This document shows positions 36,338 to 47,299 of a stretch of DNA of 52,192 bases, in pieces (position 1 is the first letter of the stretch; each line of letters begins with the position of its first letter). The DNA is from Haplomitrium mnioides (taxonomy: Eukaryota; Marchantiophyta; Haplomitriopsida; Calobryales). The notes under the pieces were generated by a model that was not told where the DNA came from, made no database searches, and saw only the letters and a program-made list of their open reading frames with translations. Where the stretch lies: positions 1 to 52,192 of the forward strand of contig JBNGIS010008085.1 in assembly GCA_049999725.1 (NCBI GenBank), written 5' to 3'. The translations under genes were made by a program, and so were the position numbers.

Positions 36338-36737
36338 NNNNNNNNNNNNNNNNNNNNNNNNNNNNNNNNNNNNNNNNNNNNNNNNNNNNNNNNNNNNNNN
36401 NNNNNNNNNNNNNNNNNNNNNNNNNNNNNNNNNNNNNNNNNNNNNNNNNNNNNNNNNNNNNNNNNNNNNNNNNNNNNNNNNNNNNNNNNNNNNNNNNNNN
36501 NNNNNNNNNNNNNNNNNNNNNNNNNNNNNNNNNNNNNNNNNNNNNNNNNNNNNNNNNNNNNNNNNNNNNNNNNNNNNNNNNNNNNNNNNNNNNNNNNNNN
36601 NNNNNNNNNNNNNNNNNNNNNNNNNNNNNNNNNNNNNNNNNNNNNNNNNNNNNNNNNNNNNNNNNNNNNNNNNNNNNNNNNNNNNNNNNNNNNNNNNNNN
36701 NNNNNNNNNNNNNNNNNNNNNNNNNNNNNNNNNNNNN
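36338..36737. other. Assembly gap (400 N)
   Basis: 400 N in the gene Y intron of copy B, beginning right at the acceptor of exon 2. Reading frames reported across it are artefacts. Confidence 0.95.
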
Positions 36738-38352
36738 ACAAGATTTGCTAGCAAAAGGTCACAAACTGGAACTATAATTTCAAAGATGGCTTGGACTCTT
36801 TGTTCACAAAGGATTAAAAACCAGAACAGATTCCATGCACGCATAAGATCAGTGGAGACAAAAATTGATCATATACACGCATAGAACCAAAACCAACAAC
36901 ACCAATATCATAGCTTGCTTTCACTGTTGTTGCGACTAGTTTTGAAAGAAACAAGAACAAAACCTATGCGCATATAGGATTTGCAAACAACAAAAACGAA
37001 TCCTGCTATTGTTTATATAGCAATGGGCTCTTGATTCAAAGCAACAAAAGCAAAACTTGTTGCAAGGATAATGTCACAACCAACAATCAAATCCATTTCC
37101 TTGCTTTATTTGACTACAGACAAGGTTTGGATTCAAACTTAGAACAACATATCCTATGCGAGCATAGACTCTGTTCTCAAAACTCAGGTTGCTAAGAATT
37201 ATTTGACTCAAATCTTGCTTACTGAACAACTTAACAAAACAAATATCTTTTGGCACTAAGTTGAGAAAACATAACATCTCTAGAGCTAAGCTTTGAGTCT
37301 AAAAAAAGAGCATGGATTAACCAAATATTTCAAAAGAGAGGAAATTTGTTACCTTTATCGGACTCTATGACGGATTTTTTTTCACAATGATTTTATTTCT
37401 TCACATGTTTCACAAACATCATTCTATTGCGTTTTGGAATTTTTACATTTGGAAAATGAGTTCTCCAATGTTTTGTAAAACTCGAAAAACTAATAATGCA
37501 ACTAGTATCTTTCTCTTTCAAATAATTTTTGTAATAGTTATAAACTTCCAATTTTGTAAAATTATTGGGCAAGCTATAAAATTTGTGAGTTGCCATTCTG
37601 TCATAGTGTTCCAGAAATAATTATCCATCCACTCACACACAAATACTCACTTAGCAGATAATTCTCTTTTTCCAAAAATGCCTCTAAGATTTGCGTTTTT
37701 GAGATTCTGAGTTCTTTGGATTCTATTATTCCCTACTGGTGATATTAATTTGAAGGCTCTTCTACAAACAACACCGCCAGGCAAAGTGAACTAATTATCA
37801 ACATCAAAAACTTTTCTTGGTACTCCCCACTACAATATGATATCTCGACTTTTCATGATTTGTCGAAAATACATTTCTCTCATAGTTTTCAAAAATTCTA
37901 TCTTGCACAACAACAAGTAGTTATTTCGACAACATGAAATTCTCTTAAATTTAGAAATTGACATTAGATCAAGTTTTTTCTCAACGAAGCTCTCATCATG
38001 ATGGAATTTTTGCAAAGAATTTTCACGTAAGGTGTTTACCCATTTGGGTTTTGGCCCATACAAAGAATTCCTATGTTATGATATTCAATTTGGTCTATAG
38101 GCAAATCCAGCAATCAGAGATAATTCATCGTTTTGAGGATCTTGATCATCATCATAAACACTATTTGTTCTTTCGCAATAAGTTTTTGAAGGATGAGGTC
38201 CTCCTTGAGGATTGGGAGAGTTGCACCATGCCAAAATAGAATCTTCATCAATATCTTGAACGTTAGGAATTGCTTTTTGTAATATAATTGGTGCCTTTGG
38301 CGATAACTCCAACGAAATATTGACTGATTGAGACTCTTGGCTAGAATCATTT

Positions 38353-39456
38353 TGTGGTGATATAATGAAAGGCATTACAAGGATTTGTGATGAAGAACTC
38401 TTTTAATTGTCTTAGATAGTCCTCTATTAGTAGTGTAGTGCTGTCATGTGGCTTGATTGAGCCTCTTTACCCATGAGCTTGAGCATTATCAAAGTGTTAG
38501 AATTAGTATTAGTATGATATAAATAGTTAGTATTAACCTAAATAGGTTTAGTACTGATTGACCTTTTATTAGTAGTAGAGGTTTATTAAAGTTTTAATTA
38601 TAATTAGTGATAAGATTAGTTAGAATATGTTATTATAGGAAAGTATGAGTAGTTAGAGGGTGGTACAAGGAGGTTTGCCTCGTATCACTCTTGACTCTCT
38701 TTTGCTTCTGCTTGTACTTTGAAGATGGAATAGAGAATAGCATGGCAAAGAGGGCCCTTTTCCAAGATTGCATGGCTATGTCATTTTGGGATTGTATGTC
38801 TCTTAATTATGAGTAAAGAATCAAGGATACTAAGCATTGGTATCTTCTATGGTACTAGGAGTGGAGAGGGTGTGTAGAAATGGAATTGGGGTGAGAGATA
38901 GGCTGCAATAGAGGGCTGCCATGTCAAAGGGGTACCTGAGTGGGGACTTGAGTGGTGATTTCAGCCAATCCATGGAGTATAGACATGGTAGACAGCTAAA
39001 GGCATGGGCTTCTCTAGACTGAGAGTTCATACCTATCTGGAGAGGTGGATCTGAGTGCATATATGATAGAATCAACTAAATATTCAAAGGTTCTGCCCTA
39101 TGAGAATCTGGGATTGCTGCTAGGGGCTTAAATTTCTCATCTATCTCAATGGTAATGTTGTTGTTCCTCCTAGAGCTGATGCACAATATTCACTTGCAGA
39201 TGTTGAAAGGCATGAGGCAAGAAGCCTAAGCCTTTCCAATGTCTGGCTTGCAAAGATTCAATGGGTGTGAGAGTGAGAGGAGGCAAAGAGAGAAGTGCTC
39301 ATAAGGCACCAATATGGGTCTTGGTTCAGCTTTCCCTTGAAAGAAGCTGGAACTACATAAAACAAAAGAAAAAAAAACCCAATACCTCTTTGTCCTTGTG
39401 GGTTTGATGCAGAATCAGCGCAGTTTGAATCAAAATACTCCAAGAATGCTGTAACA
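38353..39456. mobile_element. 1104-bp solo-LTR-like insertion in gene Y copy B
   Basis: The ends are TGTGGTGA and CTGTAACA (TG...CA), flanked by CATTT duplications at 38348-38352 and 39457-39461. In copy A the corresponding sequence (GGAAATGATTCTAAC near 28068-28080) is uninterrupted, confirming the insertion and its exact boundaries. A TATA-like GATATAAATA lies at about 38516. No coding domain or internal repeat is seen, which favours a solo LTR. The 5-bp duplication excludes common hAT (8 bp) and CACTA (3 bp) elements. Confidence 0.85.
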
Positions 39457-41039
39457 CATTTCCCACACTGTCGTCTGAAGATTCCTCCAAAAGAATTTGG
39501 TTTGTTTCAGATTTCCTAATCTTATTGTGAGGGTCAACTTGAATTGAAATAGCTTGTTGTTTGAGTGGTGCTATCGAAGATAGCAATTCAACTCCAAAAT
39601 TGAAACCATCCATTGATTCTATGCTTTTTGTGTTTTGGACAAACATATTTTGATCTTGAATTTCAAGGTCTTCATCAAAAGAGGAGGAAGAAAGGTCAAC
39701 AACCATCTGGAAACTCTAAGTTGAACGTCTTTTTGTTGATCTATTGGAGTAACCAAAAGAAAGATTCAACTTTGATCGCTTGACCGACAACAAAGATCGA
39801 AAGCCTATAGAAAAATGAGTCTTGGATCCAATGCGGGCATTGGGTTCCCTCTTTGATTGTTTTCGCGCAACTTCTTCACTTCTTGTTCCTATGCACGCAT
39901 TGGATTCACTCTTGCACCTTATGCGTGCATAGGGTTCATCTTGTCAATCCTCCCACGAAGAGTTATCTGATTCAATAGAAGCCATCTTTTTCTCCAATAT
40001 ACTAGTCATACTTGACGTTTTGGGTAGTCCGTCACTTACCTCCAAAGAACTGCAAGTTGAAAAAATCTCTAATTGTTGGTCAAAAATAACAACTTTCTAT
40101 GAACTTGATTCTTAGATTTCTAACCTCTTCTTGCCTTTGGAAACTCTAACCATTGAAGAATCTTACCAAAAAACAAACTATTTGAAGAAACTATTTTAAT
40201 ACATATAAAATATAGGTCAACTTATAATGACCTATCTAAAATGATTGTGTTTCAAGAAAATTTTGCAAAACGACAAAATTGCAAATTCTTTGTGAAGAAA
40301 ATGAAAAAAAAAATTTAAAAAGATGAAAATGAGCAATGCCTTATATGTTTATTTTTTTAATTTTTTTTGCACTACACAAACCTACGTGTCAAAAGCTCTG
40401 CAAATTATTTTTTGTGAGAAAACGTATTTTTTGAGATTTAGGTATAAAAAGAGCAACAACGGAAAGTTTCTTTCTATTGTTGCAAGTTCACTTTCTAGTT
40501 TTTATTTTCCTGTCAGTGCCGTTTTTGCAATTTCTTGTTATTTTGGCATTTTTAGCCATTGAATTTTTGTGAACTTTGTTTGTCATTTTTTTGCCCTCAA
40601 ATTCAACCGGTTTTTACTTTCGGGAAAATGGAATTATAGGTCAATGTTTCCAAACTAGCTCAACCAAAGCCGCGTAGGTATTTGAATGTTCTGAAGGTTT
40701 TCGAGCCAAAAAAGTTAGACTAGTGATGGTCTTTTTGAGCCAATCAAAGGTCCATCAAAGACATTGATTAACACCTTTACCTTTTTGTTAGTGAAGGTGG
40801 AAAATATAGCCTGGGCCTTTTGATCTAAGCAACCATGATTAGAGAGGGGTAGCAAGCCCACATCAGGCTGCTTGTGCAGTCATCGGACAACATTGCCCTC
40901 TATAAGCCCCTTTGCAGAAAATTTTTCTTTACGAAGGTGAACCAAAGGAACATCTTCAATAAGCATCTACAATTCACTAAAGACGACGACAAGCTAAGAC
41001 ATGAAAACTATTTTTCATTTGTATTCTTTTTGCACTGAC

Positions 41040-41245
41040 TCGGAACTCCTTGCGCGTATCGGCTCTTGAGTCCATGTGTGCATGGACTTGGGAGTCTATC
41101 CGCGCAAGGACTCTAGAGTCCAGACAAGAAGGAACTCCTAAGTCCATACGCACATAAACTCATGAGCCCAAACGTGTAGGGACTCTTGATTCCATACGCG
41201 CTTAGACTTGGGAGTCCATACGCGCATGGACTCAAAGTCCCTACT
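41040..41245. repeat. 24-bp self-complementary array in gene X intron 1 (copy B)
   Basis: Units with GGACT...GAGTCC arms and CGCGCAT cores between exons 1 and 2. Equivalent to 26511-26765 and 51380-51715. Confidence 0.83.
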
Positions 41246-42889
41246 CGCGATTGGATACCAGCTCTTTTTTTAACTTAGACTATATGTTCAGAAGTTTAAA
41301 TTCCTAATAAACATATTGAGATTTACATGTTTGATTGTTTTTTATTTTTGTTTTCAATTTACTCAATATTTGGCGGACTTCATTAATGCCTGCATTGACG
41401 CAAAGCGTGTCAAGCAGAACTTCATCAAGATGGTCATTAACATCAAGATTCTGAAGCTAAAGCAAGGAGTCTATATTCAACAACTAATGTTGCAGCCAAG
41501 CGCAACGACCATGCCAGCAACAGCAACAATGCCATCATTTGCAAAAAAAGAGAAAGGCGAAGGAGCCAGTCGAGGCTGAAAAAAAAAAGAAATAGGTCCT
41601 CCCAAAGAAGAAGCCTGTTCAGGCACCAACTATTCAGGAGGAGCCAACACCCTTTCCATCTCCATCATGGTCATCTTCTGCAGCCTCTTTGTCTTCAACT
41701 CCGAGCAACTCAGAGGAGGAAGCAGAGCTAGAGCCTGTTAAGGCTCCAACATCAAGAGCAAAAAGGCAATCGCACAAGGGGCTGCGAACCTTTCAAGAAC
41801 ATGAGCAGGTGGACCCTCAGACAATGTTTGAGAAAGATAAGAATAAAATTTGAGAGTATGCAATCCAACGGTGTAGAGTACGAGAGGAAACCATTACAAT
41901 TCGACTCAAGAATTTAAACCTTCCAAAACCTAGAATGGACAATTGGGGGCTATTCCAGATTAGGAGGTTGAATGAGGACTTTGTTGAGCTTCTTATGTAA
42001 AGAATGCTCACTAATAAAAATATGCACAAATTTTTTTTATTGTTGTTGTGGACCCAAAGTACAACTTAAAGGAAAAGTCAGAGTTTGATCTGAGGAACCC
42101 TGATAAGTATAGGTACGAGATTGCAAGGAGCAATCATAGTGTTCCCGCAAGGCAACTTTTAATCACAAAAATATGGAGCAAAGAATCCAATGTTGTCGCT
42201 CTACAACTGTTATGTGTATGTAGGTCTGACTCCAACAAAGGCACGTATTTTTGCAATGGATGAAAATTACAACCAAAGATATAGGTTGGAAATGACCTCA
42301 ATTCAAAAGGTCAAATATTGGCATTAGAGGTTCATAGAGAGTAGGATAGTGTCACTCTAGAAATTAAGAAGAGAGCTAGTACTAGAGACCATAGAGATTA
42401 AGCCAAAGTCGACTCTTGAGAAGACAATCACTTCTCAAGACAGTTGGTTCCAACTTGCATTCCAAAGTGGTAAGCTCTAGGATTTACAACAAAGCATTTT
42501 TTATGTGGGAGAAGAGCACCGTCAAGGGCCAGAAGGCAAAGACCAAAGGCTCCTTGAGAATGGAGGACATGAAGTGGACACCTTGGAGGTCCTTTCAAGG
42601 TCTTCTCAATGAAATAAAAATCTTGGTTTGGAGACGTGTTGAAGCTAGAGAGCTATCGATTGAAGAGATGTCTCGTGAATTGGAGAGACACAGGTTTTGG
42701 CTGTGATGGTGAAGTCTTTGTGCTGAGAGGTGTATTGCAAAACATTGGAAGAAGCAAATATTGAGTATCCCATCCACACCGAAGAGTCACAGATGTCATT
42801 GTTCTATTCAAGTTTTGAGATATTGTTGGTAAGTGTTTTTTTTTTCAATCATGTTTCCGTATTTGTTTTCATTTTGCTTCTTAAGGTTT

Positions 42890-43130
42890 TAGAGTCTATG
42901 CATGCATGGTCTCTTGAGTCCATGCGCACATGAACTCGAGAGTTCATGTGGACTCTCGAGATTCCATGTGCGTATTGACTTGTGAGTCCATGTGTGCATG
43001 GACTCTTGAGTCAAATCGCGCAAGGATCATTGAGAGTCCATATGCACATAGACTCTCGAGTCTAAGTGCGTTTCGGACTCTCGAGTCCCTTTGTGCATGG
43101 ACTCTTGAGTCTATGGCACATGGCAACTTA
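42890..43130. repeat. 24-bp self-complementary array in gene X intron 3 (copy B)
   Basis: The array lies between donor GTAAGT (42829) and the start of exon 4, with units such as GACTCTYGAGTCCATGTGTGCAT. Equivalent to 9421-9710 and 49535-49815. Confidence 0.83.
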
Positions 43131-43527
43131 GTCTCTCCTTGTCATCTACTCAAAGTTTTTTTTTCAGTCAACTTGTTTATTTTCTTTTACATGGTGACAA
43201 AATTTTCAAACGACAGCAGCCAAAAAATTGATGACCGCTGCTAAAGGTTGGTTAAAATTAGGGGTTCAAGAAGCCCTTACTAATGAAGATCAATCTTCGA
43301 CTCTTGTCTCCTACCCTCCTATTTTTTTGCTTCACTGCCAAAAAGCAAGAGAATGGAAGGCGAGACAATTAAATGAAACTTCTACCCTTCCAATAGAAGG
43401 ATGTTCTGATGAGCAAGACAAGGACTTAATGTCCTATGTTGATGGACTTAACGTGGCATATTATCAAGTCCACGGGGAGTCTAATGCTCCACAGTTGAAG
43501 AGTTTAGTGAAACCAAGATGTTTCACT

Positions 43528-43870
43528 TGAAACAGCCGCTACTTTGAACCAGGAACCGCTACTGAGTTCCTGCTTCACTTGGTAGCCGCAAATATTTTTT
43601 TTTATTTGGTATTGAAAAACATCAATTTTATGTTTGTGATCTTTTTTTTGTACAGAAATTTGTTTTTTAGAAATACGAATTGCGTATTTTCCATTGAGAT
43701 TACATTTTAAAATTTCCTTTATAATAAACACCCTAGAAAACAAGCATTTTGGTTATTGAAATATTTGATTAAAACCTCACACTAATGTGAATACACTAAA
43801 TTCATCAAAAATTTTAAAAAACATATATCTTTTTATGAAAAAAATTTATATGCAAATGTGGATGTTTATT
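43528..43870. other. AT-rich flank after copy B
   Basis: Starts with the junction motif (CAGCCGCTACTTTGAACCAG, 43537 on) and continues AT-rich with TATTGAAAAACATCAATTT, matching 4290-4530. No gene is seen. Confidence 0.5.
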
Positions 43871-44070
43871 CACGTACGGACTTTGAACCAGACTATGAGC
43901 GTCATAGTTGTTAAATCTTAGGCAAGCATGGATTCCAAACTAGAACCCTAAAGCCTATGCACGCATAGACTCTGAACAAGAATCCTAAAGCTTATCCGTG
44001 CAGGGACTCTAAACGAGAACAATAAGACTAAGCACGCAAAGACTTTGAATGAGAACCCTAAAGCTTATGC
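43871..44070. repeat. 37-bp tandem array, left part
   Basis: Units with CATAGACTCTGAACGAGAACC and CTAAAGCTTATGC at about 37-bp spacing. The array continues at 47768 after the 3.7-kb insertion. Confidence 0.8.
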
Positions 44071-44080
44071 TGTTGGGACA

Positions 44081-44111
44081 AGCGCAGGGCATAGGGGATA
44101 AACCCTGCGCT
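44081..44111. other. Terminal hairpin of the 3.7-kb insertion
   Basis: AGCGCAGGG (44081-44089) pairs perfectly with CCCTGCGCT (44103-44111) around a 13-base loop, ten bases from the element end. It could be a terminator or polyadenylation-associated structure, or a replication end signal. Confidence 0.6.
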
Positions 44112-44299
44112 TTCTTTTAAACTACTGACAGGCACCTGGCACCACTGCTTGGAACAGAGCAAGGCAAAAGGGAGGAGCCCTACTCTATTCTGTAAACTAA
44201 CTGACATACATACATATCAAACAAACATAGATAAAACAACCTAACATGAAACATATGAGAGAGAGGGCTGAACTACAAATAACATGACTGAGGGCTGAA

Positions 44300-45101
44300 A
44301 TGTAATGCTTTCAACTTTATATTTTTTGGTGTCGTACTCCAATGTCAAAATCCACATCTGCAATGCTGCAATATGCTCAACTACTAACCAGATATCTACC
44401 ATCCTATCATCCAAACTCCATGTCTTCCAAATTCCACTCCTACGAACTACTTCAGATGCTCCTAGTGCGGTCTTAACCTTGTGGAGTCAACACAACACTT
44501 TCGACCATTCAGCCTCATCATGTATGGCAGTGACAAGCTGCCACAACTCCCTGCTAGCAGGTGTCATCAGTTCCCGACAACAGGTTTCAATCAACGATTC
44601 ATGCTGAGTTTCTGCCACTCTCCAGAGGTAACGGGAAAACTCAGCCATGATGATGCCTTGCACTTCACTCACCTTTCTCTCCAACTTCACTTATTGACAA
44701 GTACTACACAAATGCTCTGCCACCAGCTACAAGGTATGATCTGATCTCCCTGCAGCCTCCAACAAATCACAAAACAGAACTGGCCTAACTAACTGCTGTC
44801 TCTCTTTTTTAATTTCTCAGGTCCCAATTTCCAGGCCAAACATGCAACCACATACTTCTAACAGAAAACATATAACTCATAATATCCCTTACCATCCTCA
44901 TCTTCCTTCCTGCATGGTTCTGTCCTTCTGGAGCTTCTTCACTGCAGCTTTGACACCTTCAAGAATTTCATCCAACATAAGCTTGCATACCCTTGATAAC
45001 TCCATCGCAAATTCTGGCACCTCTATTTTGAGAACTCTGCAACTTGGCATCCCATATCTCCCAGAACTTTGCACCAACTCCATGTCTTGGGTTGCCTGCA
45101 A
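44300..45101 (-). other. Unidentified coding-like fragments in the 3.7-kb insertion
   Basis: Minus-strand frames at 44487-44690 (EVQGIIMAEFSRYLWRV... with normal-looking protein composition) and 44898-45101 (PEFAMELSRVCKLMLDEIL and AAVKKLQKDRT) look like real protein rather than noise, but I do not recognise them. They may be further captured exons or an unknown element-encoded protein. Confidence 0.3.
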
Positions 45102-45317
45102 TCAACAGTTGCCATTCCCACAACATTCATGCAAGCAGACACCTCTCTCTAATCCCATCTCCACGATGAAGACCCCTTAGCAGGTTGACTTAGCTTTGTA
45201 AACTCTGGATAATCAAAGTCATCTCCCTGTGTGTTAAGCTCTGGGAAAGTATAGGCATCTGAATGAGGCTGCGATACAAGTTATATGCCACCGCTGCCTA
45301 CTCAAAACCTGTGTTAG

Positions 45318-45625
45318 CAAATACTGAATAACACTTTGTAAATCAGATTCCCCTTGACTTTCAGAAATATGCTTCTCAGAGGCATCTCCTGATGCTTTGC
45401 AGACATGCTCTACAGCTATTTTGTGCATTGCTTCTAGACGATCAAGTAACAGTTGGTTCTGTTCTTCCAGATCCTTCACTTTCTTCTCAACATTGATCCT
45501 TGCAGCTTCATAAGAAGACTTCTCCTGCTCCAGCTTTGCAGCTCTATTTGATGTTGTTGATAGTTCTCGTATGGTATCTGCTTGGAGGAGAACCTGCCTC
45601 TCATAGTTATTCTGCGCACCCCTGC
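45318..45625 (-). pseudogene. NUA: Fragment of nuclear pore anchor (NUA/TPR)
   Basis: One open frame of about 100 codons reads NNYERQVLLQADTIRELS, then KDLEEQNQLLLDRLEAMH, then ESDLQSVIQYL. It follows the plant NUA coiled-coil pattern (NYERQVLL..TIQEL; ELNEQNKLLHSRLEA; LQ.V..YLRR) closely. NUA is the plant homologue of TPR/Mlp1, a large coiled-coil protein of the nuclear basket that takes part in mRNA export. Only this short middle segment is present. Similarity stops after the tyrosine-leucine pair, where the expected RR is missing. No promoter, start or full gene is visible, so it is a captured gene fragment. Confidence 0.75.
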
Positions 45626-46206
45626 TTCATGAATTTTGTAGCCTGACAACCTTTGGCAGCCCCCTGCACTCACCTTCCAAATAGGCATAAGCCATCCTCA
45701 TTGTTCACCCTCATCTATTTCTCAAACAACTGCCTCTGTTATCTTGAAGACCACAGTACTCACCCATCCAACTCAGCATCAACCCGACGTCAGTGCCATC
45801 CCTCAACCTTGCTCAACAAGTGAACACGCTAGCTTCCAATTTACCGTTCCCAATGAGGGTCAGCCACCTCCTTGTTCATCCCTTCATCCAACCAATCATC
45901 CAGATGGTGGTCTGCTTTCACTCAAAGCATATGCAGAAACACATGTATGTTGCCAACTGGATCCGAAAGTGGAGATTGAATACAGTTTATCTACTAGGAT
46001 AACTAACTGGAGGCGTCACAGAACTGTAGTATTTATAATGTATGGTAGCACTTCAAGCAAAATCTAAAAATCTTGAACAACAACTACTGCATCAACCGTG
46101 TACCCATCTTGCAATAGTCGTTGGCACATGGCACCACACAGAATGTGGCCAAGAATACTGAGTAATGTTCAGTCCACACATTGAAAAATAGCACATGGAG
46201 AGAGAA

Positions 46207-46790
46207 TTATGCCTTAATTTCTTCAGAAGAGGTCTGGCCTATTTCTATCTTAGGTTGATCGTCCACTTTCAAGCCTCCAAGAAGATCAGCAGCTGAATCC
46301 GAAGACGCATCATCAAAATTGGACTTCCCATGAGCTTTATCTTGGGCATCTTCATATGCTGCTTTAAATTTTTGAGCACTTTTGATGCTACCCAAACGTA
46401 TGGCAAATAACTCTTCCTTCAATTCGCCATCGGAATAATCACGAGCATGCCAAACCCATGACTTGTCACTTCCTGCGTGCTCTTGCAAGTTGTCCACTGG
46501 TGACACTAAGTGATTGGCACAAATCTTCAGAGTTCTGCTTTGCTTCATCATCAGCCGGGTCTTCTGAGTTTCCTTATGCTAAAGGAGCTTCACTTGGACA
46601 GCTCCTCTCTCTTTCCACTGATCACCCTCCTCATCGAATCAATAAAGCTTAGCTTTCAAGCCTAACAGAACATCTTCATTCTCCTCCCCGGTACTAATAG
46701 CAACTTCTTCGAGCTTTACGATGAGAGCAATCTGCGCCCTTGTATCCTCCTCATCTACTGCTTTTCCGGCTTCCTATCTTGCCTCCTCGC
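46207..46790 (-). pseudogene. RANBP1: RanBP1-derived fragment (Ran-binding domain)
   Basis: Reads IVKLEEVAISTGEENEDVL, then DQWKERGA, then MMKQSRTLKICANHLVSP, QEHAGSDKSWVWHARDYSDG and ELKEELFAIRLGSIKSAQKF. It ends in an acidic tail and a natural-looking stop (46207). This matches plant RanBP1, a cytoplasmic protein that helps RanGAP hydrolyse Ran-GTP. The copy runs without visible introns through the Ran-binding domain, suggesting capture through RNA, but the extreme N-terminus is missing. Two stops (TGA where Arg is expected before FD, TAG before HKE) kill it. It lies on the same strand as the NUA fragment. Confidence 0.88.
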
Positions 46791-47299
46791 ACCAAAGCAT
46801 GAAAAGCAGCCCATTTCTGGCTCTTGAGTCTGCTTCAACAAGGCCAACGTCCATGGCCTCATACTCGCTCAATTTCTTCACGCATCGGATCATAAGCTGA
46901 CCGTGAGCTCCCCCAAGCAACCCCTTCCTCTCCTCTAAATGGCTTGTTGTCCTCGTACGTGGCTTGACTACTAGCCTTCGATTCCACCACGGCGTCCACA
47001 GATTTTATCAGCTCCGAGTGTCGCACGTCTACAAGGTCAGACGAATTGAGAGCAGTCGATAAGTGGGACTATTTGTCCACACCGACGACCCCCTTGTATT
47101 GACCTATGGCGCCAGATTTTCGAATGGTCTTCTACCTTCACGAACAAAAAAAAAGCTACGCCTCGACCCTGCCAACATTCGATTCACAGATTTTTTGTTC
47201 GTCCACCTGAAATGTCATACCTCCGTTGTTGTATTCCTACTTCTCCCAGCAATGTCATAGTCTAGGGATGGATTGATGACATCTCCATGCATTTCCTTG

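Larger units (their letters stand above)
34590..40153 (-). pseudogene. Cassette gene Y, copy B: DUF7869-like, transposase-like protein
   Basis: The better preserved Y copy. Exon 1 starts MVRVSKGKKRLEI at 40153 and carries in-frame NARIGSKSE-type repeats, then VDLSSSSFDEDLE, EDSILAWCNSPNPQGG, PKPKWVNTLRENS and GGVVCRRAFKLISPVGN. Donor GATAAAG|GTAACA is at 37352. The intron contains the 400-N gap, and exon 2 begins near 36337. Exon 2 has YNRQFFVHRDQKM, GIIIDGMYQKK, LELDNMTQENKN, VGFLMVGHTYDQIDQMF and FWLPADGICQLK, ending EVETSD at 34590. These motifs fit a DUF7869/DDE-like catalytic domain. A 1104-bp insertion (38353-39456) splits exon 1, and a few stops (for example near 35823) remain. Confidence 0.65.
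40620..43527 (+). pseudogene. Cassette gene X, copy B (exons 1-4, truncated before motif IV)
   Basis: Exon 1 (about 40628-41010) contains LAQPKPRRYLNVLKVFEP and IRLLVQSSDNIALYKP-type sequence in shifting frames. Its donor is altered (GACAAGCTAAG where copies A and C have AAG|GT). Exon 2 (about 41366 on) has NFIKMVINIKILKLKQGV. Exon 3 contains VDPKYNLKEKSEFDLRNPDK and ARELSIEEMSRELERH and ends at donor TTG|GTAAGT (42829). Exon 4 (about 43196-43527) encodes SYPPIFLLHCQKAREWKA, SYVDGLNVAYYQVHG and KSLVKPRCFT. It then breaks off exactly where copy C continues into the methyltransferase motif ANIPYG. This copy therefore lacks the catalytic domain. Confidence 0.62.

Noticed and set aside
36179-36884. 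Long frames across 36338-36737
   Set aside because: They consist mostly of unknown residues from the 400-N gap.
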